Assembly: GCA_036365515.1 (NCBI GenBank)
Contig: CM070876.1
Span: forward strand, 101,494,310 to 101,558,309
From: Torymus aiolomorphi
Taxonomy: Eukaryota; Arthropoda; Insecta; Hymenoptera; Torymidae
Length of the DNA stretch: 64,000 nucleotides
Reading direction: 5' to 3'
The notes beneath the pieces are model-generated. The model worked only from the letters and a program-made list of their open reading frames with translations, made no database searches and was not told the origin of the DNA. This document shows positions 11,992-24,738 of this stretch, one piece after another. The first letter of the stretch is position 1; every line of letters begins with the position of its first letter. A program made the position numbers and the translations under genes.

Positions 11992-13524
11992 ATTAAATAA
12001 TTCTCAAACCAAAATAAGCGGGGGAAGGTAGTTTCGTGCTTGAAAGTGAAGCCACGCTGGCAAATAGCTACCTATAAAATTAATAAGCAAGTAATTTTGA
12101 AACGTAAGTTGTAAATAGGCGAAGCGAGTTTGATGCAGAAAGGGGAGCAGCGCAGACGGGCTATTAATAGAAAAAATATCATAATTAGATAATTCCTATA
12201 CCGAAAAAGGCGGGGCAGGAATATTCACATATTAAACTGAAAACGCGCAGACGGGCAACCTATCCAATCAAGAAGCAAGTAGTGATTATTAATAATATTA
12301 ATAATTTAATAATACTTAAAGCGAAACAGGCGGCGGATACCAGTTCCGTACCTGAATGTGGAGGCACGCAATTTGACGCAGAAAATTGGAGGCGCGCAGT
12401 CGGGCGAATAATAAGATTATCAGTCAAATATAACTAGTTCTTAGCTAAAAAGGGCGGGGCACCGAGATTTACACACAAAAGTAAGGACGCAATGACGAAC
12501 TACCTATAAAATTGATGCGTAAATAATATGTAAACGTAAGTCGGTAACGGTAGCGAGTTTGACGCAGAAAGTGGAGCATCCTATCGGGATATTAATGCTA
12601 AAATTAATAATTAAATAATTACTAAACCAAAATAGGCAGGGAAATGAATTTCCACATTGTAAACTGGAAACACGTAGACGAACAACCCATGTAATTGAGA
12701 GGCAAGTAGTTTTAAATCAAGGTAGGCAGGGGCAGCCAGTTTGACGTAGTACAGTGGAGCAGCACAAATGAGCTATGAATAATGAAATTAATAATTAAAT
12801 AAATTTTAAATCAAAGAAGGTGGGGATGCCAGTTCCGTACTTAAACGTAAAAGCATGCAGATCGACTACCTATAAAATGAATAAGCAAATAATTATTAAA
12901 CATATACGTACGTAGCGAGGAGTCGAGTTTGACACAGAAATTGGAGCAGCGCAGACGGGCTAATAAAAAATGAATAATTCAATAATTCCTAAACTCAAAT
13001 AGGAGGGGGAAGCGATTTCCGTGCTTGTAAGCCAAGACACGCAGACAGGCTACCTATAATGTTAATGCGCGAAATAATTTTTAAACGTATATGTAGGTAG
13101 AGGAAGCAAGTTTGACGCAGAAAGTGCAGCAGCGAACCGGGCTAGTAAAAAAATTAATAATTAAATTACTACTAAACCAAAATATGCTGGAGAAGGAATT
13201 CACACATTGTAAACTGAAAACGCGTAGATGGGCAACCTATGCAATTGAGGAGGAAGATAGTTATAAATTTAAGTAGGGAGTGGCAGCCAATTCAACACAA
13301 TGAGTGGAGCAGCGTCTTAAACGAGCTATGAATAATAAAATTAATAATTTGAGAATTTTTAAACCAAACCAGGCGGGGGATGCGAGTTCCTTGCTTGAAA
13401 GTGAAGGCACGCAGACAGGCTGCTCATTATTAAATTAATGCGCGAAATAATTTTTAAATGTACGTAGGTAGAGGAAATGAGTTTTACGCAGAAAGAGGAG
13501 CCGCGCAGATGGACTAATAAAATA
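11992..13524. repeat. Divergent ~90-bp repeat array, left
   Basis: Successive units carry an AT-rich stretch (AATAATTAAATAATT), a CTAAACCAAAATAGGCGGGG-type block, a GC-rich block with GTTCC and CGTGCTTG, and GCAGACGGGC. Units are strongly diverged, so the period drifts between about 85 and 105 bp. The whole array is matched in reverse orientation by about 26010-27590. Short ORFs are not conserved between units. Confidence 0.8.
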
Positions 13525-13765
13525 GTACATTACGATACATGAGACCTAGGTAGCACTTTGTTACCCTGCGTGAGTTAGGGCCCGAGCGTAGCGAGGGTCC
13601 TAATTACGCCGTGCCAGAGTGATACTTAGATCACAAGTATTTAGAGCACAAGTAGATCACAGAATTTTATAGCACTGCCTACCTAAGCCCGCTGTCACGC
13701 CTATCTGTGTCCTCAGTTGTTCTTTGTTGCACCGTGAGGTGGCAACAAAGAAGAAATTCCTTCCC
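13525..13765. mobile_element. Short GTACATTACGATAC element, copy 1
   Basis: A ~230-bp segment with GTACATTACGATAC at one edge, a GAGCGTAGCGAGGGTCC block and a TTCTTTGTTGCACC hairpin (GTTGCACCGTGAGGTGGCAAC) at the other. The same segment recurs, more than 85% alike by eye, at 17655-17885 and 25776-26010, each time embedded in the ~90-bp array. It reads as a small non-autonomous element inserted before the palindromes were duplicated. Confidence 0.6.
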
Positions 13766-14606
13766 CAGCTAATTTTGTTTTAAGAATTCTCAAATTATTA
13801 ATTTTATTATTCAAAGCTCGTCTACGCTGGTTCACTTCATTGCCTTAAATTGGCTGCCACTGCCTACTTTCTCAGTTGGATAGGTTACCCGCCTGCGCAT
13901 TTGCATTTAAAAATGTATGGAACTTCCATCCTTCGCCTTTTTTCGTTAAGGAATTATTTATTTATTAATTTTTTTATTAGTCCGTCTACGCTGTTTCACT
14001 TTTCGCATCAAACTCGCTCGCTTCCCATCCTACATACGTTTAGAAATTGCTTCCTGCATTCATTTTGTAGATAGCCTGTCTGCGTGCCTTCACTTCACTG
14101 CGTCGGAGTGCCTGCTACCGTAAATTTAGATTTTAAACTATCTTGTTTCTCAATTGCATAGGTTGCCCATCTACGCGTTTTCGGTTTACAATGTAGAAAT
14201 TCCTTCCCCACCCTATTCTGATTTTGTAATTATTTCATTATCAATTTTTTATTAGCCCGTCTGCGCTGCTCCACTTTCGGCGTCACACTCGCTTCCTCTA
14301 AGTACATACGTTAAAAAATTTGTTCTTATTAATTTTTTAGGTTTAGCCTGTCCGCGTGCCTTTTTTTTCAAGCACGGAACCTGCAACTCCTGCCTACTTT
14401 GGTTTAACAATTATTTAATTATTAATTTTATTATTCATAGCCGGTGTGCGCTGCTCCACTTTCTGCGTCGAACTCGCTCCCCTACCTATATACGTTAAGA
14501 AATGGCTTCCTACATTAATTTTATACGTTGCACATTCACGCGTTTTCAGTTTACAATTTGAAAATTCCTTCCCCAGCCTATTTTGGTTTAGTAATTATTC
14601 AGGGAT
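13766..14606. repeat. ~90-bp repeat array, reverse orientation
   Basis: Same unit family as 11992-13524 but in the opposite orientation (GCCCGTCTGCGCTGCTCC, then TTAATTATTTAATTATT). It mirrors 16516-17655 and runs parallel to 18750-20170. Relative to 25400-25775 it lacks about two units (~190 bp). Confidence 0.75.
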
Positions 14607-16515
14607 GCTACTCTCTCTTTTTTTTTTATTTAAGAGGAATAGAGGGAAATTATAACAAAAAAGGGGAAGATTTTTATGAAAAAGGGGATAAACTGAATCA
14701 GTCAATTCGGCGTTTAATAGAAAATTGTAGGCGGGGGATGCGGATTCCACGCGTATACGCGAGCGCGTCAGACGTGTATATATGACAAAATAATTATTTA
14801 AATAATTATTAACCCCAAGCAGACGGGGGGTGCGAGTTCCACGCGTATACGGGACTGCGTCAGACATGCATTCCTGTCAAAATAACTATTTAAATAATTC
14901 TTAACCCCAAGTAGCGAGGGATGCGGGTTCCACGCGTATACGGGAGCGCGTCAGACGTGTATATAAGGCAAAATAATTATTCAAATAATTCTTAACCCAA
15001 AGTAAGCGGGGGATGCGAGTACCACGCGTATACGGGAGAGCATCAGACGTGTCTAAATGGCAAAATAATTATTCAAATAATTCTTAACCCACAGTAAGCG
15101 GGGGATCCAAGTTCCACATGTATACGAGAGCGCGACAGACGTGTATATATGACAAAATAATTATTTAAATAATTATTAACCCCAAGCAGACGGGGGATGC
15201 GAGTTCCACGCGTATACGGGACTGCGTCAGACATGCATTCCTCTCAAAATAACTATTTAAATAATTCTTAACCCCAAGTAGCGGGGGATGCGAGATCCAC
15301 GCATATGTGGGAGCGTGTCAGACGTGTATACATGGTAAAATAATTATTCAAATAATTCTTAAACCAAAATAAGCGGGGGATGTGAGTTCCAGGCGTATAC
15401 GGGAGCGCGTCAGACGTGTATATATGGCAAAATAATTATTCAAATAATTCTTAACCCGAAGAAAGCGAGGGATGCGAGTTTCACGCTTATATGGGAGCGC
15501 ATCAGACGTGTCTAAATGGCAAAATAATTATTTAAATAATTATTAACCCCAAGCAGACGGGGAATGCGAGTTCCACGCGTATACGGGACTGTGTCAGACA
15601 TGCATTCATGTCAAAATAACTATTTAAATAATTCTTAACCCCAAGTAGCGAGGGATGCGAGTTCCACGCGTATATGGGAGCGTGTCAGACGTGTATACAT
15701 GGCAAAATAATTATTCAAATAATTCTTAAACCAAAATAAGCGGGGGATGCGAGTTCCACGCGTATACGAGAGCGCGTCAGACGTGTATATATGGCAAAAT
15801 AATTATTCAAATAATTCTTAACCCAAAGTAAGCGGGGGATGCGAGTTCCACGCGTATACGGGAGCGCGTCAGACGTGTATACATGGCAAAATAATTATTC
15901 AAATAATTCTTAAACCAAAATAAGCGGGGGATGCGAGTTCCACGCGTATACGGGTCGCGTCAGACGTGTATATATGGCAAAATAATTATTCAAATAATTC
16001 TTAACCCAAAGTAAGCTGGGGATGCGAGTTCCACGCGTATACGGGAGCGCGTCAAACGTGTATATATGACAAAATAATTATTCAAATAATTCTTAACCCA
16101 AAGAAAGCGAGGGATGCGAGTTCCACGCGTATACGGGAGTGCATCAGACGTGTCTAAATGGCAAAATAATTATTTAAATAATTCTTAACCCAAGCAGACG
16201 GGGGATGCGAGTTCCACGCGTATACGGGACGGCGTCAGGCATGCATTCATGTCAAAATAACTATTTAAATAATTCCTAACCCCAAGTAGCGGGGGATGCG
16301 AGTTCCACGCGTATATGGGAGCGTGTCAGACGTGTATACATGGCAAAATAATTATTCAAATAATTCTTAAACCAAAATAAGCGGGGGATGCGACTTCCAC
16401 ATGTATTAAACGCCTAATTGACTGATTCAAATTTCCCCTTTTTCATAAAAATCTTCCCCTTTTTTTGTTATAATTTCCCTATATTCCTCTTAAATAAAAA
16501 AAAGAGAGTAGCATC
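14607..16515. repeat. Palindromic block A with homogeneous 91-bp array
   Basis: The block is bounded by inverted ~110-bp flanks (GATGCTACTCTC at 14607 onward; GAGAGTAGCATCGC at about 16503). Between them (about 14726-16410) lie some 18 well-conserved 91-bp direct repeats. Each has AATAATTATTCAAATAATTC, an AACCCAAAGTAAGCGGGGGA segment, GCGAGTTCCACGCGTATACG and GCGTCAGACGTG. Their homogeneity against the divergent surrounding units suggests recent amplification or gene conversion. Confidence 0.85.
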
Positions 16516-17654
16516 GCTGTAAAATTACTAAATCAAAATAGGCTGGGGAGGAATTTTCACATTGTAAACTGAAAATGCGTAGTTGAACAACGTAAAAAAT
16601 TAATGCAGGAAGCCATTTCTAAACTTATATGGAAAGGGGAGCGAGTTCGGCGCAGAAAGTGGTGCAGCGCACACAGGCTATGAATAATAAAACTAATAAT
16701 TAAAGAATCGTTAAACCAAACTAGGCAGGAGATGCAGGTTCCGTGCTTGAGAAAAGGGCACGCGGACAGACTAAACCTAAAAAATTAATAAGAACAAATT
16801 TTTTATCGTATGTATGTAGAGGAAGTGAATGTGACGACGAAAGTGGAGCAGCGCAGACGGGCTAAAAAAATTGATAATGAAATAATTACTAAATCAAAAT
16901 AGGCTGGGGAAGGAATTTCTACATTGTAAACCGAAAACGCGTAGACAAGCAACCTGCGGAATTGAGAAACAAGAGAGTTTCAAATCTAAGTTTACAGTAG
17001 CAGCCACTCCGACGCATTGAAGTGGAGCAGCGCAGACGAGTTATGAATAATAGAATTAATAATTAAACAATTCTGAAACCAAACTAGGCTGGTGCGAGTT
17101 TCGTATCTTGTAAGTGAAGGTACGAAGACAGGCTAACTTAAAAATTAATGCAAGAAGCATTTTCTAAACGTATGTAGGTTGGGGAGCGATCGAGTTTGAT
17201 GCAAGAAATGGAGAAGCGCAGACGGATCACTAATAAAAAAAATTAATAATTAAATATTCCTAAACCATAAAAGGCTAAGGATGCAATTTCCATACATTTT
17301 TAAATGCAAACGCGCAGACGGGTAACCTGTGCAATTGAGGAGCAAGATAGTTTTAAATCTACGTAGGTAGTGTGGCAGCCAACTCAACACAATGAAGTGG
17401 AGCAGCGTCTTAAACGAGCTATGAATAATAAAATTAATAATTTGAGAATTCTTAAACCAAATCAGGCGGGGGGTGCGAGTTCCGTGCTTGAAAGTGAAGG
17501 CACGCAGACAGGCTGCCTATTAAATTAATGCGCGAAATAATTTTTAAACGTATCTTAGTAGAGGAAACGAGTTTTACGTAGAAAGTGGAGCGGCGCAGAC
17601 GGGCTAATAAAACATTGATAATTATATCATTACTAAATCAAAATAGGCTGGGGA
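16516..17654. repeat. ~90-bp repeat array, mirror of 13766-14606
   Basis: Reverse-oriented counterpart of the array left of block A, so 13.5-17.9 kb forms a palindrome around about 15.56 kb. No ORF survives between units. Confidence 0.75.
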
Positions 17655-17885
17655 AGGAATTTCTCCTTTGTTGCCACCTCGCGGTGCAACAAAGTACAAC
17701 TGTGGACATAGATAGGCGTGACAGCGGGCTTAGGTAGACAGTGCTATAAAATTCTATACAATACTTGTGACCTAAGTAGCACTCTGGCGCGGCGTAATTA
17801 GGACCCTCGCTACGCTGGGGCCCTAACTCAGTGTAACAAAGTGCTACCTAGGCCACATGTATCGTAATGTACTATTTTATTAGCC
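17655..17885. mobile_element. Short GTACATTACGATAC element, copy 2
   Basis: Same segment as 13525-13765 in reverse orientation, with the GTTGCCACCTCGCGGTGCAAC hairpin at the left and ATGTATCGTAATGTAC at the right. It lies close to the geometric midpoint of the hAT-flanked element. Confidence 0.6.
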
Positions 17886-18249
17886 CGTCTGCGCTGCTCC
17901 ACTTTCTGCGTAAAACTCATTACCACTACCTACGTACGTTTAAAATTTATTTCGCGCATTAATTTAATAAGCAGCCTTTCTGCGTGCCCATCACTTTCAA
18001 GCACGGAACTCGCATCCCTCGCCTGGTTTGGTTACAAAATTCTCAAATTATTAATTTTATTATTCATAGCTCGTTTAAGACACAGCTCCACTTCATTGCG
18101 TTGAATTGGCTGCCGCTGCCTACTTAGATTTATAACGATCTTCTTCCTCAATTGCATAGGTTGCTCTTCTACGCGTTTTCAGTTTACAATGTGAAAATAC
18201 CGTCCACAGCCTATTTTTGTTTAGTAATTATTTAATTATTAACTAGCAG
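17886..18249. repeat. ~90-bp repeat array segment
   Basis: Four or so diverged units, in direct orientation with 26010-26360. They end abruptly where a non-array insert starts at about 18245. Confidence 0.65.
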
Positions 18250-18750
18250 CTTTACCTCGCTCGCTAACGCTCACTCGGTTAAGGGTTCTATTTGAAATTA
18301 CAAAGTGACTGCAATAATACAATCTTCATGCGCTATTAAAGTATTACTGTCCATGGTAAAATCTATTATAAAATGAAATGCCTTGCTGAAGAGTTCAATA
18401 AAACAGATCTCGAACAAAACGCTATTATTAGTACACATGCGCTTTTTGTGTACGCATGCAGTTTTCGTATGTGTATTTTTAACCCTTTTTTAAGTCCTTT
18501 TCAAACCCTTTTTGGACATTTTTATAAACCCCTGTTTAACCCTTGTTAACCCTTTTTCAAACCCTTTTTAACCCTTTACTTAACCCTTCACTTAACCCTT
18601 TACTTGACCCTTCACTTAACACTTTACTTAACCCTTTATTCAATGTCAACTTTACTCAATGTACATTATTGGGAGGAGATGGACGACCACAGACCACCGT
18701 CCAAAGACCACAGACCACAGACCGTTATCTTTTTAATATAATAAGAGATT
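18250..18750. repeat. Non-array insert with AACCCTTTA-type short repeats
   Basis: This segment is not part of the 90-bp family. It contains a CTCGCTCGCTAACGCTCACT block, unique AT-rich DNA, then about 180 bp (18480-18660) of 14-16-bp repeats of the type TTAACCCTTTAC / TTAACCCTTCAC, then a short ACAGACCAC repeat. The 100-codon frame over it is a product of the repeat. Confidence 0.7.
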
Positions 18751-20171
18751 TTTTTATTAGCCCGTTTGCGCTGCTCCACTTTCTGCGTCAAACTCGCTAC
18801 CGTTGCCTACTTAGATTTAAAACTACTTGCGTCTCAATTGGATAGGCTGCTCGGCTGCGTGTTTTCAGTTTACAATGTGGAATTCCATCCTGCGCCTTTT
18901 TTTTTTTAGAAATTATTTAATTATTCATTTTAATATTAATAGAGATTCGGCGTGGTTCAGCTATACTGTTTTTAACTCACTTCTGCTGTCTTTCTGATTT
19001 AAAAATCACTGGCTCCATAATTCGATAGGTTGCTTATCTGCGCATTTGGATTTAAAAATGTATGGAAACTCCATTCTTTGCCTTTTTGGGTTAGGAATTA
19101 TTTAATTATTCACTTTTTTATTGGCCCGTCTGCGCTGCTCCACTCTCTGCGTTCAACTCGCATCCTCTACCTACATTTAAAAATTATATCGCACATTAAT
19201 TCAATAGGTAGCCTCTCTGCGTGCCTTCACTTTCAAGCACGGAACTCGCATTAATTATTAATTTTATTATCCGTGCCTCGTCTACGCTGCCCCACTTCAT
19301 TTCGTCGAATTGGCTGCCACACTACCTACGTAAATTTAAAACTATCTTGCTCCTCCATTGCATAGTTTACCCGTCTGCGCGTTTGCATTAAAAAATGTAT
19401 GGAAATTCCATCCTCCGCCTTTTTTGGTTTAGAAATTATTTAATTATTAATTTTTTTTATTAGTCCGTCTGCGCTGCTCCATTTTTTGCATCAAACTCGA
19501 TCGCTCCCCAATCTACATACGTTTAGAAATTGCTTTCTGCATTAATATTTAGGTAGTCTGTCTGCGTGCCTTCACTTACAAGATACGAAACCCGCACCCG
19601 CCTAGTTTGATTTCAGAATTGTTTAATTATCAATTCTATTATTCATAGCTCGTCTGCGCTGCTCCACTTCAATGCGTCGGAGTGGCTGCTACTGTAAACT
19701 TAGATTTTAAACTCTCTTGTTTCTCAATTCCACAGGTTGCTTATCTACGCGTTTTCGGTTTACAATGTAGAAATTCCTTCCCCAGCCTATTTTGATTTAG
19801 TAATTATTTCATTATCAATTTTTTATTAGCCCGTCTGCGCTGCTCCACTTTCGGCGTCACACTCGCTTCCTCTACGTACATTGTTAAAAAATTTGTTCTT
19901 ATTAATTTTTTAGGTTTAGCCTGTCCGCGTGCCTTTTTTTTCAAGCACGGAACCTGCAACTCCTGCCTAGTTTGGTTTAACAATTTTTAAATTTTAATTT
20001 TATTATTCATAGCCCGTGTGCGCTGCTCCCCTTTCTGCGTCGAACTCGCTCCCCTACCTATATACATAAAGAAATGGCTTCCTACATTAATTTTTTACGT
20101 TGTTCATCTACGCGTTTTCAGTTTACAATGTGAAAATTCCTCCCCAGCCTGTTTCGGTTTAGTAATTATAC
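18751..20171. repeat. ~90-bp repeat array
   Basis: Divergent units in the reverse orientation, mirrored by about 24740-25500 and parallel to 13900-14600. One small frame (20018-20200) recurs in both neighbours only because the DNA is duplicated. Confidence 0.7.
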
Positions 20172-20640
20172 AGCGATGCTACTCTCTTTTTTTTATTTAA
20201 GAGGAATAGAGGAAAATTATCACACAAAACGGGTAAGATTTTCATGAAAAAGGGGAAACTGAATCTGTCAGACGTTTAATAGAAAATTGTAGGCGGGAGA
20301 TGCGAGTTCCGCGCGTATACGAGAGCGCGTCAGTCGTCCATACAAGGCAAAATAATTATTTAAATAATTCCTAACCGCAAATAGGCGGAGGTGGGGTGGG
20401 GGGGGGGGTCCATGCGTATGCAGGAGTGTGTCAGACGTGCATACAAGGCAAAATAATTATTCGCATAATTTTTAACCATATGTAGGCGGAAGGTGCGAAT
20501 TACACGCGAATATGGATGCATCCGCCGCCTAGTTGGGGTTAAGAATTATTTAAATAATTATTATGCCATGTATACACGTCTGCCTTATTCCCGTATTCAT
20601 GCGGAACACGCATCCCCCTCCGACTTGGGATTAAGAATTA

Positions 20641-23600
20641 ATTGAATAAGGGAAACGTCCCACACCCGAACATATAAGAAATTGACCTTCAACATTCAAC
20701 GAAAATAATTACTCTAGAAGGTTTAAACAATAATATTTTCTTTTATATGATCAATTGTGACATCCTTAGTCAAATGGTATCAAAATGAGATTGCTTTATA
20801 AAGGTAATTGTTTATTATAAAGAAAAAAGCACGATGATGCCTTTGTCCCCTTACCCGAACGCAGAAAATACGTATGTCCTCATTGTTCCATTTTTATGTC
20901 CTAATACTCGAACAATCTTTTGTAAATAAACGACTTATTAAATTATTTTTGATTATTACAATGTTCTTTTGTTGTTATAATTACTGGAATAGATGTATAA
21001 ACAATAACATAGTTTGTACTTAACAAACATTATTTACTAAACTATCCCACCCTCTCTTCCCCCTCACTCTCTCCCTCTGTACCAAAAACTTTAATGAGAG
21101 CTTAAATATTTTTTCAAAACAATCAACACGTTCTTTAAAAAACTAATTTTTTAAATATATTCTATCCACACCATTTGTCTATAGTCCTTTTATTTATTCT
21201 GATCTCATATGTTCAATAACCACTGTCTACAAATGGTAAGAACTTTTTCATGACTGTACAAATAATTTTTATTTATTCGAATCTCATTTATTCAATAAGA
21301 ACTCTGCAAATGGTAATAATTTTTTTCATGACTGTACCAATAATAATATTGTTAATATAAAACTTTCTACGAAAGTATAAAATAAGGCAAGTATAGACGT
21401 TTTTTCTGTATAATCTATAAAATAATAATATTTATGTTTTTTTAAAAGAAATCAAATAAATACCAGTGAAAAAGCCTTTTACTTCTTTGAGTCATTGTAT
21501 GCTGAACAAATTATATGTAAGTAAGTACATTCAAATTGTTCATTGCAAATCAAACAAATGAAAGTTGTGAAATCAATTATCGATAGTCAAGTAATGCAAA
21601 CAACTCTCGGAAACAACTGTATGATTATTCTCAGAAATGTATTAAAATGTTTTCATCCTTCTATACAAATTAAACACAAGAAAGTACTGAAATCAATTCA
21701 TTGTAGTCAACTACCCATAAGTTAACTTGACTGAATAATACAACTTTTCGTAACTACTTAAAAATATTCAGTTAGCGGGCATAAAGTACTACTTAACGCC
21801 TAACAGGCGTAATAGCTCCCATACTCCTACCAAACTTTATAGAACCCACGCACTTTACGCCCGTGTGCGCGAAAATTATTTTAATTATATAACTACTATG
21901 CCTTCTTTTTATTTCTAAAATTCATAAGAATTTTATCAGATATTTACGAAAAGTCAAAGCCTATATAAAAAAATTACATAGTTACCACCACATCTCCATT
22001 TTTCATTGATCTTTTTCAATTTTGAAATTTCTATAATATTACGCATCTTGGGAGGACAATAGAAGTCTATAGAGTTGCTCTAGCAGGGGTGGTCCTCCAA
22101 TCTCCCATACATACTTGGCCGGCCCGACGGTTTGCAGTTTAAGGTCTAGACATGGTCATTTTCATATAAATATTCATATATTTAAAGATCAGATAAAATG
22201 TATAAATGGGTTGCTTCTACATATTAAGTATGGCTCACTATTGAATTTATTACTCTGTTTTTTAATAGAAAGTGCAAACCCGCATGAAAATATCATATGA
22301 GATCTCATATGAGAATATTGGACATCAGATCTCATTTGGGAATATCGGACATCAGATCTCATAAAGAATATCGCGCATCAGATCTCATTTGAGATCCCAT
22401 AATATGTAAAATTGCAGATGACTTCACACATACGATATCTCATATGAGATCTCATATGATATTTACACGACGGAAAAGAATAAAAAATAGGTAGCTTACA
22501 AAATGGTTAATAAAACCTAAAGCACTTTTGAGTAGACAATAAATTTATATGCATTTTTTATCCCATTCCCGTTTAAAAAAGACGGACACAAGGAAAAATA
22601 TTTTCGGTAATGAAAGTAAATCATGAGATTATGCACATGTAGGGATATTATATTTAAATGGTATCAATTAAAAATTAGAGGCAATTTAATTATTTATAAT
22701 GGGCTTATAGGTATAAACATTGTTAATGAATTTATGTAAACATTTAGTATTCTACATTTACAAAGCCCACCAGTAAACTGGAGACCGTCGGGCCCGCCAA
22801 GTATGTATGGGAGATTGGAGGACCACCCCTGATAGAGCAGCTATATAGACTTCTATTGTCCTCCCAAGATGCGTAATATTATAGAAATTTCAAAATTGAA
22901 AAAGATCAATGAAAAATGGAGATGTGGCGGTAACTATGTAATTTTTTTATATAGGCTTTGACTTTTCGTAAATATCTGATAAAATTCTTATGAATTTTAG
23001 AAATAATAAGGAGACATAGTAGTTATATAATTAAAATAATTTTCGCCCACACGGGCGTAAAGTGCGTAGGTTCTATAAAGTTTGGTAGGAGTATGGGAGC
23101 GATTACGCCTGTTAGGCGTTAAGTAGTACTTTATGCCCGCTAACTGAATATTTTTAAGTAGTTACGAAAAGTTGTATTATTCAGTCAAGTTAACTTATGG
23201 GTACTTGACTACAATAAACTGATTTCAGTACTTTCTTGTGTTTAATTTGTATAGAAGGATGAAAACATTTTAGTACATTTCTGAGAATAGTCATACAGTT
23301 GTTTCCGAGAGTTGTTTGCATTACTTGACTATCGATAATTGATTTCACAACTTTCATTTGTTTGATTTGCAATGAACAATTTGAATGTACTTACTTACAT
23401 ATAATTTGTTCAGCATACAATGACTCAAAGAAGTAAAAGACTTTTTCACTGGTATTTATTTGATTTCATTTAAAAAAACAAAAATATTATTATTTTATAG
23501 ATTATACAGAAAAAACGTCTATACTTGCCTTATTTTATACTTTCGTAGAAATTTTTATATTAACAATATTATTATTGGTACAGTCATGAAAAAAATTATT

Positions 23601-24275
23601 ACCATTTGCAGAGTTCTTATTGAATAAATGAGATTCGAATAAATAATAGTTATTTGTACAGTCATGAAAAAAATTCTTACCATTTGTAGAGAGTGGTTAT
23701 TGAATATATGAGATCAGAATAAATAAAAGGACTATAGACAAATGATGTGGATAGAATATATTTAAAAAATTAGTTTTTTAAAGAACGTGTTGATTGTTTT
23801 GAAAAAATATTTAAGCTCTCATTAAAGTTTTTGGTACAGAGGGAGAAAGTGAGGGGAAAGACAGGGTGGGAGAGTTTAGTAAATAATGTTTGTTAAGTAC
23901 AAACTATGTTAGTGTTTATACATCTATTCCAGTAATTATAACAACAAAAGAACATTGTAACAATCAAAAATAATTTAATAAGTCGTTTATTTACAAACGA
24001 TTGTTCAAGTATTAGGACATAAAAATGGAACAATGAGGACATACGTATTTTCTGCGTTCGGGTAAGGGGACAAAGGCATCATCGTGCTTTTATCTTTATA
24101 ATAAACAATTACCTTTATAAAGCAATCTCATTTTGATACCATTTGACTAAGGATGTCATAATTGATCATATAAAAGAAAATATTATTGTTTAAACCTTCT
24201 AGAGTAATTATTTTCGTTGAATGTTGAAGGTCAATTTCTTATATGTTCGGGTATTGGGACGTTTCCCTTATTCAA
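20641..24275. mobile_element. Central 3.6-kb foldback element
   Basis: Arms 20641-22140 and 22777-24275 are near-perfect inverted repeats starting AAGGGAAACGTCCC, around a ~640-bp loop. A motif CTTTGTCCC...CCCGAA inside the arms resembles one in the outer arms of the giant element (around 7720 and 28300), suggesting a shared ancestor. The 60-codon frame found in each arm (21543-21725 plus, 23190-23372 minus) is conserved only as part of the repeat. Target duplication cannot be read because the flanking units are themselves palindromic. Confidence 0.8.
22290..22465. repeat. Cluster of GATCTCAT/ATGAGATC palindromes
   Basis: In the loop of the central foldback, ATCTCATATGAGATCTCAT and partial versions recur at least six times, separated by ATATCGGACATCA. 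The function is unknown; the cluster could fold into stacked hairpins. Confidence 0.75.
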
Positions 24276-24738
24276 ATAATTCTTAATCCCAAGTCGGCGG
24301 GGGATGCGTGTTCCGCATGAATACGGGAATAAGGCAGACGTGTATACATGGCATAATAATTATTTAAATAATTCTTAACCCCAACTAGGCGGCGGGTGCA
24401 TCCGTATTCGCGTGTAATTCGCACCTTCGCCTACGTATGGTTAAGAATTATGCGAATAATTATTTTGCAGGTCTGACACGCTCCTGCATACGCGTGGACC
24501 CCCCCCCCCCACGCCGCCGTCGTTTATTTGCGGTTAGGAATTATTTAAATAATTATTTTGCCTTGTATGCACGACTGACGCGCTCCCGTATACGCGTGGA
24601 ACTCGCATCCCCCGCCTACAATTTTCTATTAAACGTCTGACTGATTCAGTTTCCCCTTTTTCATGAAAATCTTACCCGTTTTGTGTGATAATTTTCCTCT
24701 ATTCCTCTTAAATAAAAAAAAAGAGAGTAGCATCGCTG

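Larger units (their letters stand above)
20172..24738. repeat. Palindromic block B
   Basis: Bounded by the same inverted flank as block A (GATGCTACTCTC near 20174 and GAGAGTAGCATCGC near 24723). It has a few 91-bp units on each side (20290-20640 and 24276-24620), one with a run of G or C, and encloses the foldback at 20641-24275. It therefore looks like block A expanded by, or built around, another element. Confidence 0.75.

Noticed and set aside
14726..16410. A CRISPR-like array
   Set aside because: The 91-bp units are contiguous tandem repeats without unique spacers, in eukaryotic DNA with no cas genes.
18480..18660. Telomere-like repeats (AACCCTTTA)
   Set aside because: The period is 14-16 bp and degenerate; the insect telomere repeat is TTAGG.
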